Counted from the stretch's first letter, positions 1 through 12,951 are shown. The stretch is DNA of 64,000 bases from Macrobrachium rosenbergii (GCF_040412425.1 NC_089749.1:14987162-15051161); one strand, 5' to 3'. Numbers and translations: made by a program. The notes: a model not told the origin generated them from the letters alone.

Positions 1-1455
1 CGTTTCTAAATGGCACTGTTCACTTTAAAATCATTTTTTACTAGAATCACATAAAAAATTGACAAATATTGCTAACATCTACAGTTACCTTTGGAATTTT
101 CCTTTGATTACTTTCTATATAGCTTACATTGGGGTTATATTTTTGCTGTCGTTGCTATCAAATAAATTGACTATATGGACTTTCAATGTACAATCTACTT
201 TGGCCTATGCATTTTTTGTCATCCATGATAACAGGACCTTAAAGTAGGTTATGATAAAATGGCAGCCTTCAGCGATGCAAACTTTCAACAAGGCTAAACA
301 ATGGTAATTACAATGATATATCCCAGGCCTAACCTCCTCCTAAGCTGGGAGAGGGGGGAATGGTTCCTTTTCTGCAAAATTTACATCCCTAGACTATCTC
401 TCACACAATTTAGTTAATTATTATAGCCAGTAACAAGACAAACATTTGGTAAAATTTGCCTTTAAAACTATTATTGCATTCTGAACTTGAGAATATTATT
501 TTCGTACGATTTCTAAGTGTGCTTTAAACATTTATGACACCTGTTTCGTTTGCAATGACCTAACCAACCACACCTAACCTAACCTACCCTAGGGTACCAA
601 GTCCTTACCTTAGTGCAAAATATTGTGTGGTTGATTAGGTCATTTGCGAACGAAATGAACGCTAGAAACGACCAAAGCACACATTTAAACATGGGAATGC
701 GATATTTTCAAGCACAAAACGTGATAATGGATCAGAGTAAAATTTTACCCACCCCCCAAAAAGGGCGTAACTTTTTCTTAACTTTAAATGGACCATGTTC
801 AACAAGTTATTGTAGGCCTAGCTTTATTCGTAACTGGCTACATTCCATATTTACTGGCATTGTGGAAGAAAATTCATTCTAAACACTCAATTAACAGAGC
901 AAAACGACAGATATTTGAGTTTTCATATAGAATACAAAATGTCAAGCAGGGCCTAATTCTATTTACCTTAAATTATTGTTACTTCCCGTTAAAGAATACG
1001 AACAACAAATAAAAAGTAATCAGTAAAAACAGAGCTTGAATTCTTAATTTAGGAGAAAACTACTCACCAGAAGTCACTCTGTACGTTTTAACATTTAAAA
1101 ACGACAAATAAATCAATACCGGGTCCGCCGAGGAATGTTACAGCACCAATTAGCGTTTTCGGCATTGGAATGTCACGGGCTAATTGTCATTCCACGTGCG
1201 TTTTGTTAAGTTCCATTTCGTTGCAAGAACATTTGTTACAGTTACTTTCAAAACAATGACTAATAAATAATTTTTATAACACCGATAAAATACATTTTAC
1301 TTGTCTTTTACTAAAATCTTTACATAAAAACCTTATTACAGAATTTTATCTACTATTCTAAAAATAATTGAGAAAAACAAATCACTACGTAATAAATTTT
1401 GACTGAGAACAGCTCCAAAATCGAACCAATTCAGCTAAAGAACGTTTATGTTTAG

Positions 1456-1457
<2 letters not shown>

Positions 1458-1532
<75 letters not shown>
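1458..1532. repeat. (AG)n microsatellite
   Basis: About 75 bases of uninterrupted AG dinucleotide, read directly. Confidence 0.97.
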
Positions 1533-1534
<2 letters not shown>

Positions 1535-2460
1535 TTGGGGTCTGGAAGAAGCACCGGAAGCCAGTTTAAGTGAAAAAAGGCAATAAATTTATATACAACA
1601 AACGGAAATACACATACTTTGTAGTGGGTCTATAGGCATTGAAGTTACTTGTACTCAAAGGTTATTAAACTGGGAAATGCCCAGCCAAGATTCAAACCAT
1701 GGTCTGGTTTAGAAGGATAAAAATCGGCTATGGCCACCCGGCTATCAGGAGATGAATATTGATACTGACTATGCTGTGAATGCGCCTGTCAAACTCATGT
1801 TCTGTAATTAGGACTGATATCAACCTATCTCAACCATGATAGGTGATTAGTAAGTAAGTGTCACTTCGGTAATTATACATTATTGTTACTTATACTCGCG
1901 TCGCTTTTTATATTAACAAATATTAAGACACTGTCTTACTATTTGCCTTAATGAACCAGGTCATTTCGATTCCTGGCAGGGGTAGATGCTCTTATCAGTT
2001 ATAAATCCCTTGAGCGTAAATCATTCCTTAAGGCTTGACTTCATCAAGTCGAAATATATTTTCATCCCATAGTCTTACCGAGAACAGTAGTCGTACCCTG
2101 TGCGTGGATAATTATCACGTAACCCCTGCCCTATCTAAACTTTACTCTTCTATTTCTTAATTTTATTTAACTTTTAATCACCACTAATGGTCAACTCAGT
2201 GGTAATTATACACCGGTGACTGTTGGTAATCTTACTATCCTTTAGGATACTTGTCATGGTAGACACTGGGCCTTCAACAACAATTCCTGGACAGTAGACC
2301 AAAATAATTCATGCCACTACATGTGAGAGTGATTACAATTCGATTTTTCCCAGTGATATTATTGTTCACTTCGGAACATTTGTATGGATACTTATTTTGG
2401 TTTACTGATATAACAAGGTGGTTTTCTCTGCAAAAAAAAAACAAAACTGGTGGCTTTATA

Positions 2461-2461
<1 letters not shown>

Positions 2462-2552
<91 letters not shown>
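2462..2552. repeat. (AT)n microsatellite
   Basis: About 90 bases of AT dinucleotide with one break near the right end. It lies about 350 bases upstream of the LAS1 start codon. Confidence 0.97.
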
Positions 2553-2779
2553 GTTCAATAAATTGCAACAGATTTCGTCTTAATGTCCAGTTAGAAATAG
2601 ATCTGTTTTTATGTAGCAGTCCAACCAAGAAAATGAAGCTGGGTCAGTAACTACTTGTTTTTCCAGGTCCGTCAAGCGGTGAAATAGAGAAAGGGTAGAA
2701 ATTTATCAAAAGCACAGAGAAAATAAACATAAACAAACAATAAAAAAAAAACTTGAAGAAGAGGGGAGCCGTTTCACAT

Positions 2780-2901
2780 AGTGCTTCCTACTCAACTACT
2801 ACTATTTCGTGTAACGTGAATGGTTACGTCGTCGTGTTCTGAACTCGAGTTCATTATCTTCCCTACTTATCCTTTGTGTTTATGGTGATCAAAACATAAG
2901 T
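2780..2901 (+). promoter_or_regulatory. candidate LAS1 5' UTR and promoter-proximal region
   Basis: This is the sequence just before the LAS1 ATG at 2902. It has a few CpG sites (around 2808-2835) in an otherwise CpG-poor background. No TATA box or initiator can be assigned with confidence, and the transcription start is unknown. Confidence 0.25.
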
Positions 2902-5900
2902 ATGGTACATAATTTAGAAACTGTCATAGTACCATGGTTTTCAAGGTGAGATTTAAGTAGGCTGGGACCTTATTGTTATTATTAATCAAGGTCCTAATAT
3001 TCTAATGATAACCAATTGGGACCGGGTCAAGTTGGGGTCATGGTGAAAACCTATTATAGGTTTTGTGTGGGTCAGTAACGAAAACGATTAATCTTAAAGA
3101 TGAGGTGCATTATTGCTGTCAGTCCACCTCATGTGGTGTAAAGGGTATTTCCCATGCCCCTTCGGCCCCAAGCTGTACCCTTTGTTTAGCCTTGTACCGT
3201 GCTTCCATTCCTGCTTTATATCTTGCTATCAAAACTCTCGTAATTTTGCCATTAATGTTAGTTTGCAGAATGACGGAATCAGGCCTATCTGATTTTTAGT
3301 GTTACTTGGGTTTGCCGCCCCAGCCAGGTCAGAGCACGGCGCCCTAATTGAGGTTGGGAAGGTAAGGTCTGGTTAGGCCACGACATGGCATTCTAGGAAA
3401 GGTTAGGTTTGTTTTCGTTTGCAGAATCTGTTCCCGTCATTTTACACTCTCCTGAGTTATTGCGTTTTCATTTGTAGATAACTTTATGCATTTAATTTAT
3501 TTCCATGATATTTTTATCTTGCTGTCCAAACACTCTTCATTCCCGTTTTCAGTCTTGATAGGACTATAGTACAACTCCGCTTGGGGTATTACCTCGGAAA
3601 TTGACTACTTCTATGGTATTTTGGTTGTTTATCAAGAATTGCCATTATTTTTTGCCAATTGACTGTATTTAACTTGTAATTAACTTCAGAACTGATATGT
3701 TTTTGTATGCTGGCCATCCTGGAATGCTATTGCACATGCACTGTGTTTTAGGGGAACTTTTGGTAAAAAGTGGAGTTTCTTTCAGTGGGGGCAGTCTGGG
3801 GGCTACACCCCCAGCTAAAAACACAGCCTACTCCATTAGGATAGGGTAGTTTAGGTTAGGTTACTATAGTTCCTTTTATAATAGGTTTCCTTAGCCAATC
3901 CCTTCTTGAACATATGGCTCCCTAATGACTTGCGCATGAGCGGAGCCATTCCATAGCGTCAGCATGACAATCTGGTCTTTCTCTCAGCGATTTCCCCCAC
4001 CCAAAACCCTGCATTCCCAAAGGGTCCCCAACCATGTTGGATAGTGGTGAGGTTAATATTAATTGACCGACAATAAACAGCACCACCTCCTTCATCATCA
4101 ACACTAAAAGTATAGGAAAAATCAATTTCCCCTTCATCATCAACACTAAAAGTATAGGAAAAAGCACTTTCCAAGCCTGTGCAGAGCTGTTCTATAATTT
4201 TACCTCAGTCTTAAGCAATGAATGGCTGAAAGGTCCTCAGTGCTTTACTTTATAGCTTTAAATTTTATGGTTTATTGACCCATTCATTTTCAAATCTTGT
4301 ATTGTCCTGACAGAGTAATTTGTGTTTTATACAAGTCCACATATCATTCTGCTATGCATGATGTCACATTTGGTAGGGTAGGTCAACCCTCCCCTACATA
4401 GGACACATACCTAAGGGGCCACCTTCTGAGTTATCCCAGTGTGGATGGACTAACCTAACCTGACCAAGAGCATGACAGGGTACTGTCAACTTTGACAAAA
4501 ATAGAATTGCATCCTAATCTAACATTCCCTTGTCTAACCTAACTTAGGTTGTTATGTCCTACCTAGCCTGAAGTGAAGTCCTGTAACTTATGTAATTTAT
4601 ATTGATGCATTTTACGTTAGTTAAAGTATCAGATTTGATATACAGTACATTATATGTTGAAATACTGTGGTAATAGATTTTAATGGAGGATATTACAATA
4701 TCTTAAGTAAGTATTGAGGACCATTTTTTCTTGATTTTGATCGCCAATATCAGTGTTGTAAAATATTTTCATACTTTAAGAAAAATTTAATTTAGAATAT
4801 GATGTGAGTCATGCATTCAAATGACCAGTTGTAGTAATTATATTCATGAAAGTGTTGAAAGAAATTTTTGCAGTCTAGTAAAATGAGGATGGTTGGATGT
4901 AGTGAGCTAATTGATTTGGTAAACTAAATTTGATTAAAACTAATGAAAATGTTTCAGCTTTTCAGAATAGCAAAGAATTTGAATGGCTCTGCAGTATTAA
5001 AAACCAAGGTTACTTTTGTTTTTCAGTTTAGTAGTAGCTAATTATCTAAAATTCGACATCACTTAGGCATATCACATATTTATTGTTGGTTACAGCACAA
5101 GCCCATATTTGTAATTATTTATGTTCTTTGTAGTCAGTCAGTGAATTCAAGAATATCTGTAATGAGGATGGTTTTTATGTGTTGGAACTTAAAATCATTA
5201 TTGGATTTTAAACAGTTCTGTATTTGAAATATTATGAGTCAAAAAATGTAATTTTTTGAAAATTTCAGACAAGAATGGCTAGAAGTTTATCATGGTGTCC
5301 TTGGTAATGATGTTGAGCGCTGGAAGGAGGCAAGAGATGTTATGCTGGTTTGGCAAGCAAGGTATGAAAGTTGTTTTATTGTTTGCATTCATGTGATGCA
5401 GGTAAATTGCTCAAATGTTGCTTAGAGGAAACCCAAATTGAGATTGATTAAATACAGATGAAGACAGTACTTGAGTCTGTTAATAAATTTAAAACACTTT
5501 GTGTGTCAGAATTGATCCTTATAATACTGTAACAAAGTAATGAAAGATTTTGTCTGTTTACCAACTACTTACTCACACTGAATCTGGCTGCCAAACATTA
5601 ATTGCAGCATTCATTATTTAGTACTGGTTCTAAATGTTTAACCTAATTAATTGGAATGAGAAACAGCCATTGAACAAGTGAGCATACTTGGAAGTATGTG
5701 CATCATTTTTATTTGCAGTTGGCTGGAAGAAATTTGTAACTGTCTATTATAAACATTTACAGGTGATGATTATTAAGAATTTTTATAAATTTGTGGAATA
5801 CAGTATTTGGTCAGTGCTGCCTTAGATGTATACAAATACTTTACAGTACTTTTTTGTCACGTTTTTAACATCAATGTCAAGAAAAGTTTCTTGAAAGTTT

Positions 5901-8900
5901 GCTAGAAATCCTCATTGAGTGATAGACATTTTCATTTGCAGATCGGTCAAGTAGTTAAATTCCTATTCTGTTTCAGAGTGAGTAAATTGCCAATAGGAGT
6001 TGACCTCACATTGCCGCTGCTTCAGTCAAAAATTGTTAGTTCCGACCCTTTTGCAGACAACGATGTGAAATCTATAATGCAAGGAACAGCTCTCCAGAGG
6101 TAATTATATTTCAGGTTATGGGTTGTCTTCCAAATACCATTTAACCATTACTGTATGGCTAGGGTTGCAAAAGTCCCATTACTCAGGAAAATGTTTTAAA
6201 TGATTTAGACGTAGCTTTTTACTGCACATACAATATTTCTTAATGGTATTTCGTTAAAATAGTCTTTCCTGATAGCTATATAGACCTTGATAATGTGTAC
6301 ATTTCATTGGGAAGGAATACAAAATTCTAAGAGGATTTATATAAGGTCCTTTTATTCTTTGAATGTCATAACGTTTTACTCCCATTTATTAGGGACAAAT
6401 CTTGCCTACTGTTGAAGATAGCTTATATATATCTGTACTGATTAGGCAAGAAGATACAAGCTAACTTTAACAGTAGGTAAGTATCCAAATAATTAAATTT
6501 ATTATGAAATTCATGTTTTCCAACATTATAAGTTACCAATTTTGAATCTTCCATAATTTCTTACCTTTTCTATTTTACAGATTTTTATTATAATAAATCT
6601 CAAAACCACCAAGTCGCATTTTAGGCTCTTTTAGGGCTTTCTCAAAAGGTTTATTTACGTTGATATAAAAGTTGGTGCAAGAAGTGAAGAAAATGAACAT
6701 CTAGGTAGGAAAAAAACAGTATTTGGAGCTAAAGAGAATCTGCTAAGAATTATTAGCACCATGCACAATGTGCTGCCGAAGGCTTGTTATAAGTGGTAAC
6801 ACCTGTGGGTGAGACTACAAAGTTCCAAGGCTTGTTGGTTATTTTCCTTGTAACTAGATGTTGATTGTTTTTCTTAAGATGGAGAAAAAAGGATTCATTT
6901 TACTATCAGATATACCTTCTGGAGGAATAGGGAACCTGCCCATTATATTTTATTTGCCATTAATGTGAGGACACTATTGTTGAATTTTTGAGACTAAAAA
7001 GAGGAGTGGTAGGGAGACTATTTATGATAATGATTTGTTTTAGATTTGCAAGTAATTCTGTAAAATTCCATGTTCCAGATTTGTAAGTAATGTTGTAAAA
7101 CTGCCACAAACAAAGTATTATAATCATCAGACCCTTCATAAATTGGCCGCTGAAATAGGATTACCAGGACATCTTGTTGACCTTCGAAATGAGGTCATCC
7201 ATGGTGATTCAGGTTATGCTGGTGGATGTACTGTAGAAACAGCTCTTGAAACTGCCTTTGAGTGGATTAAGGTAAGTTTCATTTTTCAGAATTTCATAAT
7301 ATCTTAATAGAGTTGTGAAGTACTGTCTTCATACCCTTAGACAGTAATGGCAAAAAGTTGAATGCCAAGTTTACAAGTGTTATTCACATCCAACTACTAG
7401 CCTTGATTATACTGAGCCATAATAACCAGAGTCACATTGTGGTGAATCCACTCTTGCTAGGAGAATGAAACAATAAAAAACACAGAAGATAGGCTAAGAT
7501 ATCGATATTTAATCTAGAAATAGTTTTAGGCAGGCTCTCATTTGTTAAGTGACGCTCGCTTTGATATGATTATTATAAAGGGTGCAACATATGGAAAGAA
7601 TAGTGATGTCATTGATTATTTCATAATTTAAAACAATGGAATACTGTATGTTAATACTAATCAGTTTTGACATTGCAGAATTACTACTGGTACCCAGAAT
7701 GGACTCAGATGAATGACGAGACTGAGAAGAAGCACCAGAAGCCCTCTAGCGACTGGAAATGCTTCATGAAAAGTCTGAAAAGGTATGCCCGTAGTCTACT
7801 GAGTGACGAGTATAACGACTGTAATACCAGGAAGTCTTATAAGGTAATTCAGTGTACAGAAAGAATTCAATGTGGTTGTAGTAATGTTTTAACAGAATTT
7901 AAAACTTTTAAGCTTGAACATATTCGGCATATGTTTTGTTCTAGTTCACATAATTCATGTTGAATCTACATGAATTCATTGTTTTTATTAATTTTTTTTT
8001 TTTTTTTACAGTTGACACTTTTCGTTGAAATGTTTCATCACTGTTACTCCGTCGACCCTCAGGGTTGCATTGATGCAGTCGTTGAAATCTTGTTAGTGCC
8101 ACTTGGCCAGCAATGTAAATTACAGTCATCTGGTAAGTATCGTACAGGACAGAACCAATGTTCTAAAGGGTCCACAATAATATAACTGTTTAAGGCTTTC
8201 GAAGCCCACTCTGGGTTCATTTTCAGTCACCAATGTTATGCAAAAGTTTTTTCATGTTTATAGGTACGTATAGAAATTCTAATGACATGATTTTGATGGA
8301 GTGATTAAAAACTTGTGTTTAACAATGATGGCCATCTTTCATTTACAGTCGGTTTAGGTTAATTTAGTAATTTTGTTGGATAATTACACCATTTATTGTG
8401 AGAATTGGGTATATTAAATGTTACAGATTTTGTGAAAGGTACTTTCATATAATTTTTTTATCTGCAGGAAATGGAAAAATGGATAAATGTGGATGCATCT
8501 TTAACTTTCATGCTATCAAAGGTATAAATACCTTTTTGAAAGCTGTTCTTATAAATAATGGATCAACGCAGTTAATGCTTAATTCACTTCTAAGAAAATT
8601 GCAAGGTAAGTTTTTAATTTCTGTTGGTATGCATTAGGATGGGGTTGTTCTTTATTGCCCTGGTACAGCATTATAAAAAATCAAGTATTCACCTGTTATC
8701 CTTTCTGTTAGAATATAAAGGTGTCTTTGCCAGATGTAACCCTATATTTGATTGGGTCAAGATCCTCAGGTGTACCTTTAAGCATCAATAAGTCAGAGAG
8801 TATACAGTGCTCTCAAACTTGGTTTCACTTGTATCTTCCCTTTTTGAAAGAATTTTCATTAGTAGGTGCGTAGAAGTCATTCAGCAGACTCAGAAGTCAG

Positions 8901-10925
8901 TGTTTACTCAGGAATTTATCTTGCATTTACATGTCTAAAATGCATTGCCTCTTTCAGAAAACAAGGAGGTTGCTTCAGCATGGATCATTTTAATTGTTGC
9001 TTCCATACTAAAAGGCCCAGTTCTGAAAGGGAAAAAAGGAAAGAATGGAATTTGCCAAAAACACTTCCTTAGCTTGCAGAAGAATGGTGTAAATTGGAAG
9101 AGAATAGCATGTAAGTTACTGACAGTAGAAGAAGAATGGTCAGTGGATTTAGCAACCAAGTAAGTATTTCTGGATACATTTATCATGTGTGTGTGTTGTT
9201 GTGGATGCTTGCTTGGATATTTTGGTGGCTTTCAGTCTGTATTGTGATCCATTGCTGCCACCAGACCTCCAAGGTCTTTTTAAAACAATCAAGGGCTTCA
9301 CCCATACACTCATTCCTCCTCTTCCGATGAACAGTTTGGATATTTCAGTCACACTATAAAAGTACTTGCCATTAGTTCTGGGTTTGTTACAGGTAGATAG
9401 TCTGTACATAGCTTTTGTTATTGGAGAGAACATGACTTAGACTCTTAGACTGCAAAAGTCAGTTCTGTGCTACATTATGGTCAAATTTATTGTAACTTAA
9501 GCTGTTTGTGTTGACTTTGGATCTTTTATATTGAGAGGCTTTTGCCTTCTTGACAAACAAATAGTATTGTTTCAAATGGGTTTCTTGATATTCCATACAG
9601 TGTTAAATAATGTGGCTAGACAAAATTCGTTTGTATTGCTTGTTTACGAGTGTTACCATTCTTTTCAGAATTATGAATTCTTCTGAGAGCAACATATCTG
9701 AAGTACAAGTGAAGAAAATAATGAGTTTATTGGATATTTCTGCACGCAAGGAGCAAGATAGGAAGAGTGATAGAATAGATGATATATCCAGTGAGATGTC
9801 TGATGATGAACTTTTTGATGTAGAATCAGTGTTAGAGAATGTCCATGAGAACAACCCCGAGACATGTGATGAATATGGAAAAGTGCAAGTAGCTTCTCTC
9901 TTACATGAAACAGGTAAGTTTACCTCATTCACTGAAACTTTCAAGATGTTCATACACATGCAGAGCACTGTGGTTTTTTTCAAAGCATTAACTGCAATCT
10001 GATTTGATGTGAGAATTGTAAGTAGAAAAAGTGCAGCAACAGGTGGAAATTTCCTCTGACATTTAAAGCAGCTATGAGATTCTTATCTTGCAGCATGGTT
10101 TCTAACATATATATGATGAAGTCTGAGTTTTGGAAGCCATCCTCACAGTTGGTGCTGTTTACTAGAGCTAGATGTTCTAATGTTTCTGGAATTATGTATT
10201 AAATCAGTAGCCTTCAGATTTATTGGTGTTAAGACTCCTCTGCAGTGTCTAATCATCTTTATGAATTGGTTCCCCTGTTACTTTTTAATTCATTGGCAAG
10301 TGGTACAGAAATCTGGTGTCTTATCAGTTTCTGAGGAAAAGGGAAAGAAAAAGAATGGAGCTTAAAAGCAATAGACTCATACCTTGAGAGATAAAAGTTG
10401 AAGAGAGGGAGAATATAGCCAGAAAAAAATTTCAGAACTAGTTAGAAGAGGGATTGAAGCTGCAATTAAGTTCAGATGAAATCAAAGTTTGTTTACCGTT
10501 TGGACACAAACAAAATTTTTTATGATCCTAATGTTTTACAAGCATTAACCTGGTATTTTTCTTGGAATGCCCTGTCAGTTACAATGCATACTTATACACA
10601 GCTTCCACCTCAGTTTAGGCAGTACATGTCGAGAATTCATTAGGTAAAATGCACCTTTTGCCACAAACTGCAAGAGCCATATAACTTGGTTGCTTATATA
10701 GTAATTTTTAAATGCATTAATTTTTTGCAATGGGTTATTTTTGTGTTTTTTTTTTTTTTATTTCTGTTTTTACTTATCGAATGCTGTTCATTCTTTACAG
10801 GTGCCATGACTCCTCTGGGCATTCTTCCACATCAGGTGGATAATAAGCTGTTCTACAAAGATTTACTCCTTCACTACCCAGATGAACAAGATTTTGAGCC
10901 TCCTCCAAAACGCCAAAAAACTTAA
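2902..10925 (+). CDS. LAS1L: ribosome biogenesis protein LAS1-like, pre-rRNA ITS2 endonuclease (10 exons)
   Basis: LAS1 is the HEPN-type endonuclease that cuts ITS2 in pre-60S rRNA, working with the Grc3/NOL9 kinase in the nucleolus (family knowledge). Exons: 2902-2945, 5269-5361, 5977-6099, 7079-7271, 7679-7843, 8012-8132, 8468-8605, 8958-9159, 9669-9913, 10801-10925. Their sum is 1449 nt, a 482-residue protein with every phase closing. Exon 1 reads MVHNLETVIVPWFS and joins QEWLEVY, matching the family's N-terminal W-x-x-x-EW block. The HEPN catalytic motif RNEVIH is at residues 123-128. The middle (exons 5-8) is helical and unremarkable. Exon 9 is Ser/Asp/Glu-rich and the protein ends in a basic PPPKRQKT tail, perhaps a nuclear localisation signal. 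The protein is shorter than mammalian LAS1L, which has an acidic C-terminal extension. Start chosen because it is the only upstream exon found with the right phase and family motif. Confidence 0.92.
2946..5268 (+). other. LAS1 intron 1
   Basis: Donor is GTGAGA at 2946 and acceptor is TTTCAG at 5263-5268. The intron holds a SINE-like repeat at about 3930-4205 and otherwise AT-rich sequence with no coding signal. The short frames at 3063-3299 and 3922-4174 show no known domain. Confidence 0.7.
3930..4205. repeat. SINE-like dispersed repeat, copy 1, with internal 42-bp tandem duplication
   Basis: The right part (about 4060-4205: ACCGACAATAAACAG, CTAAAAGTATAGGAAAAAGC, TTCCAAG, GCAGAGCT, AATTTTACCT) reappears in diverged form at about 16755-16865. 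Within this copy a unit of about 42 bases, CCTTCATCATCAACACTAAA plus the following bases, occurs twice in a row (about 4088-4129 and 4130-4171). Family unknown; no tRNA-like promoter boxes could be assigned. Confidence 0.5.
7041..7100 (+). other. duplicated splice-acceptor segment before LAS1 exon 4
   Basis: A 24-base segment containing the 3' splice site (7077-7100) has a near copy 35 bases upstream (7042-7065), with 21 of 24 bases the same. Each copy starts with AG after a T-rich stretch. Only the downstream AG at 7077-7078 keeps the LAS1 frame. Using the upstream one shifts the frame and reaches TAA within 15 codons. Confidence 0.75.
7079..7271 (+). CDS. LAS1L: LAS1 exon 4, HEPN nuclease core
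   Basis: This exon encodes the LAS1-defining helix pair, including HKLAAEIGLPGHLVDLRNEV followed by IHG. The R-x4-H signature of HEPN RNases is complete (R123, H128). The residue after the Arg is Asn; I recall His at this place in yeast and human LAS1. HEPN families accept N, D or H here, so activity is expected. The exon begins in phase 2 and ends in phase 0. Confidence 0.9.
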
Positions 10926-12059
10926 TGATCGTTTTCTAGTAGCAATATAAGCAATAGAACCTTCATCTGCTTTTGTTACCAAATCTATAGAGAATGCGAC
11001 CCGGTTCTATGACCTACAACTCATTCTTGGCAACTACTACAGAGGAAACGATGGTCCATGTCAAGGGAGGACGTGAAAGGATGATAGGTCTTGGCAAATT
11101 TGCTATGGTACCTTTGAAGACAGCAAAAGCACAAATTAAACACAAAATGCACAACATTAGAAAAGCACTATGGTCAAATTATGGAAAGGCTACTAGTACA
11201 TAGCCCATACAAAATTAGGCTCACTATGTTAAAAAACAAAGGAATTATAAATTATGTGCAATTGTGGGCAATGTTAAATGTAATTGATGCCCTATAGAGC
11301 ACAGAAAATACAAATAAGTACGCAGTTCTGCCAAGAAATGATGAAGCCAATATTTACCAATAGCAGAATTTGTGCTTTCATCACTGATGATATCAAAATT
11401 AAGAACTGATAGGAATGATCACTAATATAAAAAAATGTAAATAGATTACTCACAAATACTGGAATACAGTAGCAATCTCTGTTGAAGTAAACACTAGAAA
11501 GTAAAGAGGGATGTTTTACACCACCGCAGGGCATGAAAAAAAATTGAGGGTCCAGAGTATACATTCCTAGTGAGCCTGCCTTCTGCCTACCACACAGATT
11601 AGTGAACCAGGGAAGCAAATATAGTCATATATTATTTGTGAATGATGGGTTTGTAAGAAAGAAGGCTTATGGTGATGGGAAAAGAAGCAAAGAAAATGGT
11701 ACAGTCAGGAAAATTTGTAGGGGTGTGGTAATTTGGTACTGTGTTGCAAATTTAATGGATGGTGTCACAGGGAAAGCCGAGAGTTGCAGAACATGTATAA
11801 ACCAAGAGATTTTCAATGCCATAAGAAGAGAAAATGGGGAAAAGAGGAATGTGGAGAACCATGTCGTTATGTTAGGGACATGCTGAAATGTGAAACAAAG
11901 AATGAGAGGGAAGAATAAAAACACCAGCCACAATCTGGATAAAATGCATAGTTGCTAGATTACTGGTGAATATAGGTATCCTGTTGGTAGAAAGAGTAAA
12001 GACTTACAATGTGTGCATGAAACCATTTCAACTAATGCACTGGAAACACAGACACTGAC
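10926..12059 (+). other. LAS1 3' flank and possible 3' UTR
   Basis: The stop codon is TAA at 10923-10925. Candidate poly(A) signals are ATTAAA at 11135-11140 and AATAAA at 11914-11919; neither can be preferred from sequence alone. Open frames of 69-108 codons on both strands at 10994-11933 show no family I recognise. Confidence 0.35.
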
Positions 12060-12252
12060 AAAGAAAAATGGGGAGGTTTTAGAAAAAATATTACCGAGGT
12101 GATGTTTAGTAGCTGGAAAACAGAATCCCCTAGATCCCAAAACTAAGATGGGTTGGACATGTGAAAAAAGGAATGAGGAACAACTGGTCAGAAAAGTAAA
12201 TGGCATGGAGGTATCAGGATGAGGGCCAGAAAAACAAGCCAAGGAAATCTTG
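12060..12252 (+). mobile_element. decayed LINE reverse-transcriptase C-terminal fragment
   Basis: The frame from 12140 reads KLRWVGHVKKGMRN; a neighbouring frame then continues NEEQLVRKVNGMEV, and a third MRARKTSQ. This order, LRW-GHV followed by a V-K-x-M-E-V block and a basic R-x-R-x-R-K tail, is the usual C-terminal signature of non-LTR (LINE) polyproteins in arthropods. Two frameshifts and stops show it is dead. It lies upstream of a separate RT-core fragment at 13350, so the two are not one collinear copy. Confidence 0.65.
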
Positions 12253-12951
12253 AGATTTTAAGCACAGGAGAATAGAGAGGATTTATTTCTTGTTTAAACC
12301 CTGGAAGGGAAACTGGCATAAAAATGTTCGCAGTGATATCTATTTAGCTTTAGGTATGAAACCTCTTATCACAATCTAAGCCTATCCTGTGAACCATTAG
12401 TGCTTTTGCTATTTAAATGTTTCTTTATGTGTGAGCATATGGTAGGCTAAGCAAATTTGCAGGGTTGGGCTAAGGTCTATGGTGAGCCAGCACAGTTGGT
12501 AGGATATCACTCAATAGCCACTGGTTCTGGTAATGCAAAAATCAGATGTCTAACGTTGTAATTCTTTTAAAAAACACTGAGATCAAACAAAGTTCAACAG
12601 GAAAATATTCTTGTATGAAAGAGGTGGTCGAGGGAGGTGCTGAACCTTGAGTGAACAATCAGGCGTAAGTAACGTTAAAACAGTTCTCAAATAGTAGTTC
12701 GCTTCTTTTTTGATGGAAAGGTGAAAACAAATTTGATTGACAAACTTTTGTGCTGGAACCTGTCAGATATTAGAAATTTAGGTAACAACAATAGGAGTGT
12801 TCCATAGAGGATAAGATATAAAAAGCACAGGTAACTGCTATTCATTTGTACTTGGTAAAATACTTGCTCAAAGCAAGAAGTGAGTGATATGATATAGCTT
12901 CAGTTCCTAGTCATCAGGATGAGTAAGAAGACATTGGAAGCAAGTATTTTT

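Larger units (their letters stand above)
1..2779. other. intergenic region left of LAS1
   Basis: No convincing coding exon was found. The short open frames have no recognisable domain. The stretch holds an (AG)n tract at 1458-1532 and an (AT)n tract at 2462-2552. A slightly CpG-richer patch at about 1076-1250 could be a first exon or promoter on the minus strand, because its reverse complement carries a GTGAGT donor ending at 1071; this is weak. Some CCTAA-like direct repeats lie at about 570-590. Confidence 0.5.

Noticed and set aside
2274..2558. Open frames on both strands over the (AT)n tract
   Set aside because: Produced by the Ile-Tyr translation of the microsatellite.
5930..5976. Alternative acceptor TTTGCAG at about 5934-5940 before LAS1 exon 3
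   Set aside because: It would bring an in-frame TAG before the conserved exon sequence; TTTCAG at 5971-5976 is right.
9603..9983. 126-codon minus-strand frame
   Set aside because: It is the shadow of LAS1 exon 9, whose plus-strand frame has correct splice sites and phase.
11602..11933. 94-codon plus and 88-codon minus frames downstream of LAS1
   Set aside because: No domain, no splice context and overlapping opposite frames; probably chance or a decayed repeat.
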